From assembly GCA_964578605.1 (NCBI GenBank), contig CAZODO010000006.1, forward strand, positions 1 to 64,000: DNA of 64,000 bases. The letters are read 5' to 3'. Positions 35,383-43,595 of this stretch are shown here, piece after piece; the first letter of the stretch is position 1; every line of letters begins with the position of its first letter. The notes under the pieces were generated by a model that saw only the letters and a program-made list of their open reading frames with translations, was not told the origin of the DNA and did not search any database. The translations under genes were made by a program, and so were the position numbers. The DNA is from JAXMHN01 sp964578605 (GTDB lineage Bacteria; Verrucomicrobiota; Verrucomicrobiia; Limisphaerales; SIBE01).

Positions 35383-36822
35383 ATGCAACTGCAAGGTTTA
35401 TTCTCTTCGGCCGTTCCGGCCGGGCCAGCTCCTCGATGCTCCCGGCGAGCGTTTCTCGCCAAGTCAGCGGCCGCCGCCGCGTTTACCGTTGTCCCGGGCC
35501 ATGTGCTTGGCCAAGGAGGCGCCGTCCCGCCTAATAGCAGGTTGACCCTGGCAGGGATTGGGCTGGGCGGGCAGGGGATGCAGAATATGCTCGCCTTCCA
35601 GGCGATCGCCGGGGTGCAAGTCGTCGCCGTGTGCGATGTGCACCGCGAAGGTGGCGGCTATCTCTCCTGGAACTGGGCGGAGGGGAAAGAGCGCCAGGTT
35701 TGCGGGCGCGAACCGGCCCGGCGGCTGATCGAAGCCCGCTACGCGAGCGGCGAACGTCCCGGCCAATATCGCGGCTGCACCGCTTATCGGGATTACCGGG
35801 AACTCCTCGAGAAGGAAGATGCCGACGGGGTAATGATTGCCACACCCGACCATTCGCATGCCGTGATCACCATGGCGGCTTTGAAGCGCGGCAAGCATGT
35901 TTACTGCGAAAAGCCGCTGACACATTCAGTGTTCGAGGCGCGGCAGGTGACGGAGGCTGCGCGCCGAGCCAAAACCGCCACCCAGCTCGGCAACCAGGGC
36001 CAGGCGGAGGAGTCGGCCCGGGGCGTCCAGGAAATGATCGCCGAGGGCGCCATTGGGCCCGTTCGCGAAGTGCAGGTGTGGTCGGGCGCGCGTTTTTGGA
36101 GTTGGCCGACTTGGGACGGCCGCCCGCCCGATCAGCCGCCGGTTCCGGACGGACTCGATTGGGATCTGTGGCTTGGCCCCGCCCCGGAGCGCCCTTACCA
36201 CCCCGCCTACCACCCCTGGACCTGGCGGAATTGGCTCGATTTCGGCACCGGTCTGCTGGGGGATTTGGGGTGCCACAAGCTGTCTACCGTCTTTAAGGCG
36301 CTAAACCTGGGGCACCCAACCAGCGTTGAAGCCAGCGCCACGAAGCTGAGTTCGGAAACGTTCCCCCTCGGCGAGATCGTCCGGTTTGAATTCCCGGCGC
36401 GCGGTGCCATGCCGCCTCTGACGCTCAGTTGGTACGATGGCGGCCTGAAGCCGCCCCGGCCCCCTGAACTCGAGTCCGACGACGTGATGCGCGACGTCAT
36501 TTACATCGGCGACAATGGCAAGATCATGGGGGACAGATTGATCCCGCAATCGCGGATGGACGCCTACAAGCGCCCGCCCAAGACGCTCCCACGCTCCCCG
36601 GGCCATTTGCAGGAGTGGATCGATGCCTGCCGGGGCGGCAAGCCCGCCGGGTCGAATTTCCCGGACCATTCCGGGTTGTTGACTGAAGTATGCCTGCTGG
36701 GCAATGTGGCCGTTCGCGCGCAAAGGAAGCTCCTTTGGGACGGGCCGAGCATGACCATTACGAATGACAAGGCTGCCAACCGGTTTCTCCGGCGCGAGTG
36801 CCGCCCGGGTTGGAGCTTGTAA
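35383..36822 (+). CDS. Tat-exported Gfo/Idh/MocA family oxidoreductase
   Basis: The 479-residue protein has a twin-arginine signal (SRRAFLAKSAAAAAF) and an N-terminal NAD(P)-binding fold with LAGIGLGGQGMQNML. It also has the family signature EKPLTHSVFEARQ and a C-terminal beta-sheet domain (IGPVREVQVWSGARF onward). Exported members are abundant in Planctomycetota and Verrucomicrobiota and oxidise or rearrange sugars and glycosides, often with bound cofactor. The exact substrate cannot be read from the sequence. ATG 35383 was preferred to a GTG at 35362. The gene stands alone ahead of the ribosomal rpmH operon. Confidence 0.92.
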   Translation: MQLQGLFSSAVPAGPAPRCSRRAFLAKSAAAAAFTVVPGHVLGQGGAVPPNSRLTLAGIGLGGQGMQNMLAFQAIAGVQVVAVCDVHREGGGYLSWNWAEGKERQVCGREPARRLIEARYASGERPGQYRGCTAYRDYRELLEKEDADGVMIATPDHSHAVITMAALKRGKHVYCEKPLTHSVFEARQVTEAARRAKTATQLGNQGQAEESARGVQEMIAEGAIGPVREVQVWSGARFWSWPTWDGRPPDQPPVPDGLDWDLWLGPAPERPYHPAYHPWTWRNWLDFGTGLLGDLGCHKLSTVFKALNLGHPTSVEASATKLSSETFPLGEIVRFEFPARGAMPPLTLSWYDGGLKPPRPPELESDDVMRDVIYIGDNGKIMGDRLIPQSRMDAYKRPPKTLPRSPGHLQEWIDACRGGKPAGSNFPDHSGLLTEVCLLGNVAVRAQRKLLWDGPSMTITNDKAANRFLRRECRPGWSL

Positions 36823-36841
36823 ACTAAGAGGGCAGGCCCCT

Positions 36842-36911
36842 CGAACGCCCCGCGAACGGCGAACGAACCCCGCGGAACCCGGCGCATACCCTTGACAGGG
36901 TGGGGTTCGTT
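36842..36911. repeat. 11-bp phased repeat array E at the rpmH promoter
   Basis: CGAAC recurs at 36842, 36853 and 36864, giving units of 11 bp; a fourth, GGAAC at 36874, is 10 bp on. AACGAACCCC at 36862-36871 is exactly complementary to GGGGTTCGTT at 36902-36911, which lies in the spacer of the rpmH promoter. The array is short and the third step is imperfect, so it is the weakest of the set apart from the inverted half of array A. Confidence 0.55.
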
Positions 36912-36919
36912 GGTATCCT
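36892..36919 (+). promoter_or_regulatory. Sigma-70-like promoter of the rpmH operon
   Basis: TTGACA at 36892-36897 and TATCCT at 36914-36919 are separated by 16 bp. The start of transcription would be near 36926, leaving a leader of about 87 nt before rpmH. No other strong promoter is seen upstream of the operon. Confidence 0.7.
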
Positions 36920-37012
36920 CCCGCCTCCCGTCGAACACGGGATGCACCAAGGACTTTTCGTCATTTGGGCGGGGTGCTTTGGCCAAAGGAATTGTCAACG
37001 GATTAGATACAA

Positions 37013-37150
37013 ATGAAACGCCAGTATCAACCATCGAAAATCAGGCGCAAACGCCAGCACGGGTTCCTCTCTCGGAACTCGTCCAAGAGCGGGCGCGCCA
37101 TCTTGCGCAATCGCCGGCGTGTCGGCCGGAAGCGTTTGACTCCCGTGTAG
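37013..37150 (+). CDS. rpmH: Ribosomal protein bL34
   Basis: The 45-residue basic protein starts MKRQYQPSKIRRKRQHGFL and ends in a GRKRLTPV-like tail, the hallmark of bL34 in the large ribosomal subunit. Length is normal for the family. It is shorter than many gene-calling cut-offs. It is first in the block rpmH-rnpA-yidD-yidC-jag, as in most bacteria, although dnaA is not on its upstream side here. Its promoter lies at 36892-36919. Confidence 0.97.
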   Translation: MKRQYQPSKIRRKRQHGFLSRNSSKSGRAILRNRRRVGRKRLTPV

Positions 37151-37151
37151 C

Positions 37152-37538
37152 TTGAACGAACCCACCCCAAATCGGGCGCCGCCGCGGCTGGGATTCGGCC
37201 GCAAATCGCGGTTGCGGAAGCCCGGGGAGTTCGCCCGGCTCCGGCAGGAAGGGCGCCGCGCTGCCAAAGGCTGTTTGGCCGCGAACTGGATGCGACTTCC
37301 ATTAGGCATGCCGCCCAAGCTGGGTGTCATCACGTCGCGGAAACTCGGAAAAGCCCACGTGCGTTCGCGGGCGCGGCGGTTGCTTCGCGAGAGTTTTCGG
37401 CTGCACCAGGGCGAATTCCGTGAGCCTTTCGCGGTCGTGCTGATCGCGCGGGCGTCTATCAAAGGGCGGAAGCTGGCCGAGGTGGAGCGGGACTTCCTTT
37501 CGGTAATGCGGCAGGCGGATCTGCTGAAACGGCCGTGA
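37152..37538 (+). CDS. rnpA: Ribonuclease P protein component
   Basis: The 128-residue basic protein assists the RNase P RNA in maturing tRNA 5' ends. The family pattern is present: RKSRLRKPGEFARLR near the start, and a GKAHVRSRARRLLRESFR helix corresponding to the RNR motif, with Ser in place of the usual Asn. The start is a TTG one base after the rpmH stop, so coupling is likely. The stop overlaps the GTG of yidD. Confidence 0.95.
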   Translation: MNEPTPNRAPPRLGFGRKSRLRKPGEFARLRQEGRRAAKGCLAANWMRLPLGMPPKLGVITSRKLGKAHVRSRARRLLRESFRLHQGEFREPFAVVLIARASIKGRKLAEVERDFLSVMRQADLLKRP

Positions 37539-37870
37539 ATCCAGCGCAGTTCATTCTCGTGGGCCTGATCCAGGTTTATCGGTGGGTGCTTTCGCCTGCC
37601 AAAGCGGCCCTGTTTGGTCCGGTCGGGCGGTGCCGTTTCAGCCCGAGCTGTTCGGAGTATGCGCTCGAAGCGGTGCAACGGCATGGCGCAATCTGCGGCG
37701 GGTGGCTGGCAATCAAGAGGCTTGCCCGATGCCATCCTTGGGGCGGCTGCGGGCTGGACCCGGTTCCTGCCGGCCGGGCGGAGGCGGACCAGGGACGATC
37801 CTTGCTGATTGGAGGATCTCGATGTTTTCCACGAAAAGGCCGGCGGAGCTTGATGGTGCATGGATCGTAA
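37535..37870 (+). CDS. yidD: Membrane protein insertion efficiency factor YidD
   Basis: The 111-residue protein helps insertion of inner-membrane proteins. The conserved core is QVYRWVLSPAKAALFG, then CRFSPSCSEYALEAV with the conserved Cys pair, and CHPWGGCGLDPVP. The C-terminal 40 residues beyond the core are an unconserved extension compared with the usual 70-85 residues. It begins with GTG, overlaps rnpA by 4 bp and runs 11 bp into yidC. Confidence 0.93.
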   Translation: MNPAQFILVGLIQVYRWVLSPAKAALFGPVGRCRFSPSCSEYALEAVQRHGAICGGWLAIKRLARCHPWGGCGLDPVPAGRAEADQGRSLLIGGSRCFPRKGRRSLMVHGS

Positions 37871-39662
37871 ATCCCTAATCTTACTTATCGCTTCGTTCGC
37901 CCTGCTGATGCTTTGGTATCCGCTGACGAACCGGTTCTTTCCCCCCATCCCGCTGCCCCCGGAGAGCACCAATCTTGTGTCGACGAACATCCCTCTGGCG
38001 GACACCAATTTGGTCCCGCCGGAGACGCCCGACCAGCCCGCAGTGCGCCCCGCGCCGCCGGTCGCTGCACCCCGCTGGGCAGCCACCAATGCCGCCGAGC
38101 AGACCCTGGTAATCGAAAACAGCGATGTCCGGTACACGTTTTCCTCCCATGGAGGCGGGTTGAAATTCGTGGAGCTGAAAGCGTACCCCGCCGTCGTGGA
38201 ATGCCGGAAATCCACCCCCGCTAGCCAGCGGCTGGCGACACTGAATGCCCCGCCTCCGGTTCTCCCTGTCCTGAGCATTTTGGGCGGCGAATCTGTCCAG
38301 GGCGATGGCGTGTTCAACCTCACCCGGGCGGGCGAGGGCGTGCGGGCGGAGAAGGCGCTTCCCAACGGTCTTCGTTTAGTCAAGGAATTCCATCCTTCGA
38401 CGAATTTCTTGCTCCGCGCGGTGGTGCGCATGGAGAACCATTCGGGTCAGGCGCTGGCGCTTCCGGCTCAGGAATGGGTCGTGGGCACCGCCACTCCTAT
38501 GGGCCTGCGCGACGAGAGTTACATGATGGGCCTGGAGTGGTATGACGGCTCGGATTCGCAGAAGATCGACGCCAGCTGGTTCGCGAATCGGACGCTCGGT
38601 TGCATCCCGGGAACGCCCCGATCGCAGTTCGTTGGCGGAAGCAGCAATGTGGTGTGGGCCGCCGTTCACAACCAGTTCTTCACGGTCATCACTGTGCCGG
38701 GCCAGCCCGCTCCGGCGGTATCGGGGCGAAAGATCCAGCTTCCGGGCCCGACCCCTGAGCAATTGTCAGCGGATTCGAAGGCCATTCCCAACCCGGTCGG
38801 TTACGAGGCCGCGCTGATCTATCCGCCGCTGGTTTTGACGACCAACCAGGTGATCGAGCGCACCTTCGATGTGTATGCCGGGCCGAAGGAGTACAACACG
38901 CTTGCCCGCCTGCCGAGGAATCAGGATCTGGTGATGGGTTTCGGCGGCTTCTTCGGTTTCTTCGCGAAAGGACTGCTGCTTTCGATGAACGGATTGCACG
39001 CCCTCGCGCTGCCTTACGGAATCGCCATCATCGTGATCACGGTCATCATCAAGCTATTGTTCTGGCCTTTAACCAACGCGAGCACCCGGTCCATGAAGCG
39101 GATGCAGGAGCTGCAGCCGCAAATGAAGGCCCTCCAGGAGAAGTACAAAGACGACCCGCGCAAGATGAACATGAAGCTCATGGAGTTCATGCGCGAGAAC
39201 AAGGTCAGTCCGCTGGGCGGGTGCCTCCCGATGCTGCTGCAAATCCCGGTCTTCTTCGGGTTCTATCGCATGCTCCAGAGCGCCATTGAATTGCGCGGCG
39301 CGCAGTTCCTGTGGGCGTGCGACCTGTCCCAGCCGGACACCATCTGGATGATTCCCGGCCTGAACTTTCCGCTGAATCCGCTGCCGCTTTTGATGGGTGC
39401 GACGATGCTCTGGCAGGCGCGTCTCACCCCGGCTTCGCCTGGAATGGACCCCGTCCAGCAGAAGCTCATGAAGTACATGCCGCTCATTTTCATGGTCTTC
39501 CTTTACAGTTTCTCCGCGGGCTTAACCCTTTACTGGACAGTGCAAAACCTGCTAACTATTGCGCAGATGAAGCTGACGCGGACCCACGCGCCTTCGAGTC
39601 CGACGCCGCAGAGCACCCCCGGGATCGCAGGGAAACGAGCGACGCCCAAGAAGCGGCGCTAA
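37860..39662 (+). CDS. yidC: Membrane protein insertase YidC
   Basis: The 600-residue protein inserts and folds inner-membrane proteins alone or with SecYEG. An N-terminal membrane helix (about 5-22) is followed by the large periplasmic P1 domain (about 70-340). Then comes the conserved five-helix core starting near GFFAKGLLLSMNGLHAL, with IIKLLFWPLT, the coiled cytosolic loop MKRMQELQPQMKALQEKYKD, the GGCLPMLLQIPVFFGFYRML block and a C-terminal basic tail ending KKRR. It is a full-length Gram-negative type protein. Confidence 0.96.
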   Translation: MDRKSLILLIASFALLMLWYPLTNRFFPPIPLPPESTNLVSTNIPLADTNLVPPETPDQPAVRPAPPVAAPRWAATNAAEQTLVIENSDVRYTFSSHGGGLKFVELKAYPAVVECRKSTPASQRLATLNAPPPVLPVLSILGGESVQGDGVFNLTRAGEGVRAEKALPNGLRLVKEFHPSTNFLLRAVVRMENHSGQALALPAQEWVVGTATPMGLRDESYMMGLEWYDGSDSQKIDASWFANRTLGCIPGTPRSQFVGGSSNVVWAAVHNQFFTVITVPGQPAPAVSGRKIQLPGPTPEQLSADSKAIPNPVGYEAALIYPPLVLTTNQVIERTFDVYAGPKEYNTLARLPRNQDLVMGFGGFFGFFAKGLLLSMNGLHALALPYGIAIIVITVIIKLLFWPLTNASTRSMKRMQELQPQMKALQEKYKDDPRKMNMKLMEFMRENKVSPLGGCLPMLLQIPVFFGFYRMLQSAIELRGAQFLWACDLSQPDTIWMIPGLNFPLNPLPLLMGATMLWQARLTPASPGMDPVQQKLMKYMPLIFMVFLYSFSAGLTLYWTVQNLLTIAQMKLTRTHAPSSPTPQSTPGIAGKRATPKKRR

Positions 39663-39686
39663 CCGCGTCGTGCCGCACCGGGCCAA

Positions 39687-40157
39687 ATGATTCATACCAA
39701 CCAACCTATGCCAGCCCAACCCAAAGCCATTCTGGAAACGCTGCTCCAGTTCATGGGATTCGAGCCTAATGTCGAGGAACATTCGATGGACGGCGGCTTG
39801 TTGCTGGACGTCAAGACCGACGATCCCGGGCGTCTGATCGGCCGCCAGGGACAGACCCTCAGCGAGCTTCAATACATCACCAACCGCCTCCTCTTCCGCG
39901 AGGACGGCAACGCGCCCAAAGTCACCGTCGACGTCGGAGGTTACCGTTTCCAGGCCCGCGAAGCCCTGGTCCAAAAAGCCAAGGAAGCCGCGGAAAAAGT
40001 CCGGCGCTGGGGCGACATCGTCGAACTGGAGCCGCTCAACGCCTTCGACCGCCGCATTGTCCACAATGCGCTCAAGGACGATCCGTCCGTTGAAACGCAC
40101 AGCGTCGAAGTCGACGGCACGGACAAGAAGGCCATCATTTTGCGCCCGAAACACTGA
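39687..40157 (+). CDS. jag: KH-R3H RNA-binding protein (Jag/KhpB-like)
   Basis: The 156-residue protein has a KH-II domain with the GRLIGRQGQTLSELQ loop (about 49-63) and an R3H domain (FDRRIVHNAL with the R-x3-H motif). The N-terminal Jag domain of longer homologues is absent. Members bind RNA and affect cell shape and division in Gram-positives; here the role is inferred only from position after yidC, 24 bp downstream. A second ATG at 39708 is also possible. Confidence 0.9.
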   Translation: MIHTNQPMPAQPKAILETLLQFMGFEPNVEEHSMDGGLLLDVKTDDPGRLIGRQGQTLSELQYITNRLLFREDGNAPKVTVDVGGYRFQAREALVQKAKEAAEKVRRWGDIVELEPLNAFDRRIVHNALKDDPSVETHSVEVDGTDKKAIILRPKH

Positions 40158-40272
40158 TCTGGGTTTCTGGCGCAGCACCTGTCGCCTGGCTCCTCCAGAG
40201 GCCGGCAAAGGCATTTGCGATCGGTGGTGCGCCGTTCGAAGGATGCGAGGCGACGGTCGTGCGCTGCAACCC

Positions 40273-41556
40273 TCAGCGCCCCCAGGCCGCCGCCGCTTCA
40301 CGTGCCAAGGGTTCCCCGCACGGCAGTGGATCAGGCACGTCCACAAATTCCGAAATAGCCGCAAACAAGCGGCTGAAATCTTTGTTGACGTCGCCTGAAA
40401 GGCAATCGGTCACTTCGCCGGCCATTTCAGGATACTTGTCCGTGAGCGCCCGGAAGCTGAAATCCAGGTCGTAAAAGGCGTAGACGAGCTTCCGCATGTT
40501 TTCGATGCCTTCGCGCAACACTCGGGCATATTCCGCGAACCGGGCTGGCGAAAGGTTGCCCTCGACCAGGCCCTCGTGCACGGCGTCGCCGGCCAGCACG
40601 CCGCTCTTCAGCGCCAGCATGACCCCGGAGGAGAAGATCGGGTCCAGGAAACTGAACGCGTCTCCAACGAGCAGCAAGCCGTCCGTGCCGCAATGTCGCG
40701 AGTGGAAGGAGTATTCGCCGGTAAGATGATAGGGGCCGGTCTGCGTGCCCGTGGACAGGTGATCCTTGATCCAGAGGTTTTGGTCCACCTCGCGATGGAA
40801 GATCTGCCCCGGATCTTTGACGCCGTCGCGCGCCAGGTAGCTGCCTTCGGCAACCACACCGACACTCACCATGTCATTATGCTGGGGGATGTACCAGAAC
40901 CAGCCTTTCTCAGGCACATACGCCACGGTGGTGGCCCCGGCGTCAATCCCGCGATCGCGTTTGGCGCCCCGGTAATAGGTCCAGACCGCCACTTTGCGGA
41001 GCTTGGGGTCGGGCAACCGCCAATGGTGCCGGACTGCGGAGAAGGCCTCGCGACCCGAGGCATCGATCGTGATGGGCGCCCTGACTTCAAATGGCGTGCC
41101 GCCTTTGGATTGGGCGCGGACGCCGACAACGCGGCCGTTCTCTTTTACCAGTTCCGTGACGGACGTTTCCTCCCGCACCTCGACTCCTTTGGCCCGTGCG
41201 TTGTTCAGGAGGATCAGGTCGAACTCGGACCTTAGCACCTGCCAGGTCTGTGCCACTTCCGGGCTGTACCGGGCCGAGAAATAGAAGGGCTGCGAAGCTT
41301 TGCCGGAGCGGGACACGAATTGGGCGCTGTACTTCTTCACGAAGGAAGAGCGCCGCATGGTTTCGATCAAGCCCAGGCGTTGCAGCGGGTAAAAAGTGAA
41401 TGGCAAGAGTGACTCGCCAATATGGTACCTGGGAAATCTTTCACGCTCCAACAGCAGCACGCGATGGCCATGTTGAGCAAGGATGGCTGCCGAAGCCGAC
41501 CCAGCCGGGCCGCCGCCGATCACGATGGCTTCGTGTTCCTGGTGCGTTTCAATCAT
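40273..41556 (-). CDS. Flavin-dependent halogenase-like oxidoreductase
   Basis: The 427-residue protein has the FAD-binding GGGPAGSASA at residues 14-23, an FPRYHIGESLLP motif and WFWYIP at 219-224. The last fits the WxWxIP signature of flavin-dependent halogenases. GDAFSFLDPIFSSGVMLALKSG fits the GD-x-FxDP-x-FSSG block shared by halogenases and geranylgeranyl-reductase-type enzymes. Lys75 in KKYSAQF sits where a catalytic Lys occurs in some halogenases. It may halogenate or otherwise oxidise an aromatic substrate; reductase function is the main alternative. The start ATG 41556 has AAGGAG upstream and overlaps the chorismate-lyase-like gene by 8 bp. Confidence 0.8.
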   Translation of the reverse strand: MIETHQEHEAIVIGGGPAGSASAAILAQHGHRVLLLERERFPRYHIGESLLPFTFYPLQRLGLIETMRRSSFVKKYSAQFVSRSGKASQPFYFSARYSPEVAQTWQVLRSEFDLILLNNARAKGVEVREETSVTELVKENGRVVGVRAQSKGGTPFEVRAPITIDASGREAFSAVRHHWRLPDPKLRKVAVWTYYRGAKRDRGIDAGATTVAYVPEKGWFWYIPQHNDMVSVGVVAEGSYLARDGVKDPGQIFHREVDQNLWIKDHLSTGTQTGPYHLTGEYSFHSRHCGTDGLLLVGDAFSFLDPIFSSGVMLALKSGVLAGDAVHEGLVEGNLSPARFAEYARVLREGIENMRKLVYAFYDLDFSFRALTDKYPEMAGEVTDCLSGDVNKDFSRLFAAISEFVDVPDPLPCGEPLAREAAAAWGR

Positions 41557-42229
41557 GATTCTCCTTGGTCTTGGGATAGTATCCCGCGGGCGGTTCCGCC
41601 AACGGCGGCAGGATTTCCACCACTTCGGCCAGGGGACGCGACGCGGCATTCGAGAGCGTGTTGCGGCGTCCGTAAAGCACTCGAGGACCGGCCAATTGCA
41701 GAACCTCCATGATCAGGGGGTCGGCTGTGACACGGAAGAACGCCTTGGGCCGGCTGGAATGCGAAATGGAATGATCCGCCAGCAGGTGCCCCAAAGGAAT
41801 GCGCTCATCCAGAATGAACCGGCGCATGAGCGGGCTGAAAAGAGCCAGGTTGATCCGAATGGCGCCAAATTCGACCGGTTGCTCCGTGCCCTCCGCGAGC
41901 AGCAAAACTTCGCGGAAGTAAAAGTCATCCCGTCGCGCCCGACTGAGCACGCGCAAGTGAATGAGCTTGGCGTGATACGCCGAAAGCGTCGGCGTCATGT
42001 CGTTGTTGTGCACGAGCAGGCCGCGGCAAGGTTCAGGGATGTCGGCACCGTCGACTTGCTCAACGGCAGGCATCGCACGCCCCGATCGGAAGTAAAACTC
42101 GTCCAGCGGAAACGCCACCGGGAGCCTCTTAGGGCTATCCAACATTGTCGGCCGGGCGAGAGTCGCGCCGTCCGCGTCCGTGGTGTGCCAGCCTTCTTGC
42201 CAGGCAGCAGCGCGAGTCCGGTCAGGCAT
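41549..42229 (-). CDS. Chorismate pyruvate-lyase-like protein
   Basis: The 226-residue protein resembles the UbiC/chorismate-lyase fold: LLVHNNDMTPTLSAYHA (71-87), YFREVLLLAEG (104-114), PVEFGAIRINLALFSP (118-133), PLGHLL (145-150), AFFRVTAD and a LYGRRNTL segment. Chorismate lyases release 4-hydroxybenzoate and pyruvate from chorismate. Arg107 and Glu120 are candidate active-site residues by pattern, not by structure. It overlaps both neighbours by 8 bp, so its product is probably used by the flanking radical SAM and flavoprotein enzymes. Confidence 0.72.
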   Translation of the reverse strand: MPDRTRAAAWQEGWHTTDADGATLARPTMLDSPKRLPVAFPLDEFYFRSGRAMPAVEQVDGADIPEPCRGLLVHNNDMTPTLSAYHAKLIHLRVLSRARRDDFYFREVLLLAEGTEQPVEFGAIRINLALFSPLMRRFILDERIPLGHLLADHSISHSSRPKAFFRVTADPLIMEVLQLAGPRVLYGRRNTLSNAASRPLAEVVEILPPLAEPPAGYYPKTKENHD

Positions 42230-43577
42230 AGCGCACGTTCCGGTGTTGAGGCAGGAAGAACTCGTGCAGCAACCGATCCACTTGCAGCAAGCCTTCGCGG
42301 CTGAGTTGGATTTGGTCGCCTTCGACCGTCAAATATCCCCAGCTCCCGAGTGTGCGGAGCGGTTCGGCGAATCGTTCGAAGACATCCACCCCGAACTTCT
42401 CGAGGAAGCAGGCGCGGTGGGTCCGGCCGAGTTTCATTTGGAGAATGAATTCCCGGATCAAACGCTCATCCTGCGTGGGCGTGAGCGCCCGGTAAACGGG
42501 CAGCCCCCCAGCCGTCAGGGCGTTCATGTAAGGCTCGAACTCGTGCTGGTTCTGGTAGTGGGTGCCGCCAATATGCCCGAAAGACGCCACGCCCAGCCCG
42601 AGCAGGTCCGCGCCCTGCCAGAGCCGATCCCGGTAAACAAAACGCGTCCGGGACTTGTCTTTGACCACGGTGTAGGCGCTGGCGACTTCGTATCCGGCCC
42701 GTTCCAGCTCAGCGAAGGCTTCTGACACCCAGCGCCGCTTGACCTCCCAATCCGCCACCGGAGCCACCAGCTTGCCCTCGGCCTTCATTTCCCTGTAAAT
42801 CGTGGTGTTGAATGGAATCTCCATCTGGTAGATCGTCACGCTGTCCGGCTGCAGCGCGATCGTCTTGCGGATGCACTCCCGCCAGTTCGCATCCGTCTCT
42901 TCAACCATGCCGGCGATCAGATCGATATTCACTTGCGGGAACCCCAGCTCGCGCGCGAACGCGTAAGCGCGCTCAATCTCCCGGCTGTGATGTGCCCGGC
43001 CGTTGATCTCGAGGATGCGATCGTCGAAATTCTCCACCCCCAGGCTCAGGCGCGTCACGCCCATCTCGCGGAGGGCGCGGAGTTTGTGATCCGTCAGCGT
43101 GCCAGGCTCGCACTCGAACGTGACTTCCTCGACGTCGTCCCAGGGCAGGAGCCGCTTCATCCCGTCAGTCAGGTGGCGCAATTGGTCCACGGAAAGATAG
43201 GAGGGCGTGCCGCCGCCGAAATAAACAAAACTCGGTTTCCGCCCGCCAATGAACGCCTTTTCTGAATAGAGGCGGAGCTCGCGCAGGGCCCCTTCGATAT
43301 ACCCCTTGATCGCGGTCGAATCCTTGTCTGTGTAAACCTTGAAATAGCAGAAATGGCAGCGCTTTCTGCAGAACGGGATATGCAAGTAAACCCCGAGCGC
43401 CGTCCCCGCCCTGGGCGGACGCGAGATCGCCGCGTGCAGTTCGGCTACCCTTTCCGGCCGCCAAAACGAATAGGGCGGGTAGTTGGAAACGAAGTAATTG
43501 CCCGCCGTCGTCTCCCTTGGCGCGGGCCGAGCCGCTGATCTTGCGGCGGGCCGCTCAAGGGTTGGGGTTGTGCTCAT
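42222..43577 (-). CDS. HemW/coproporphyrinogen-oxidase-like radical SAM enzyme
   Basis: The 451-residue protein has the radical SAM cluster motif C70-x3-C74-x2-C77 in HIPFCRKRCHFCYFK, then the GGGTPSYLS motif that binds SAM and an ECEPGTL segment. The C-terminal domain is like HemN/HemW. A long N-terminal extension of about 55 residues is present. Relatives include haem chaperones and enzymes that methylate or cleave porphyrins, so a true haem step cannot be assumed. Its position next to the lyase and halogenase-like genes suggests another substrate. It starts 18 bp after the beta-propeller gene. Confidence 0.85.
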   Translation of the reverse strand: MSTTPTLERPAARSAARPAPRETTAGNYFVSNYPPYSFWRPERVAELHAAISRPPRAGTALGVYLHIPFCRKRCHFCYFKVYTDKDSTAIKGYIEGALRELRLYSEKAFIGGRKPSFVYFGGGTPSYLSVDQLRHLTDGMKRLLPWDDVEEVTFECEPGTLTDHKLRALREMGVTRLSLGVENFDDRILEINGRAHHSREIERAYAFARELGFPQVNIDLIAGMVEETDANWRECIRKTIALQPDSVTIYQMEIPFNTTIYREMKAEGKLVAPVADWEVKRRWVSEAFAELERAGYEVASAYTVVKDKSRTRFVYRDRLWQGADLLGLGVASFGHIGGTHYQNQHEFEPYMNALTAGGLPVYRALTPTQDERLIREFILQMKLGRTHRACFLEKFGVDVFERFAEPLRTLGSWGYLTVEGDQIQLSREGLLQVDRLLHEFFLPQHRNVRYA

Positions 43578-43595
43578 GGGGAATCGAAATGCTCC

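Noticed and set aside
36823..37012. Chromosomal replication origin next to rpmH
   Set aside because: No dnaA gene and no cluster of DnaA boxes (TTATCCACA-type) was seen in the gap.
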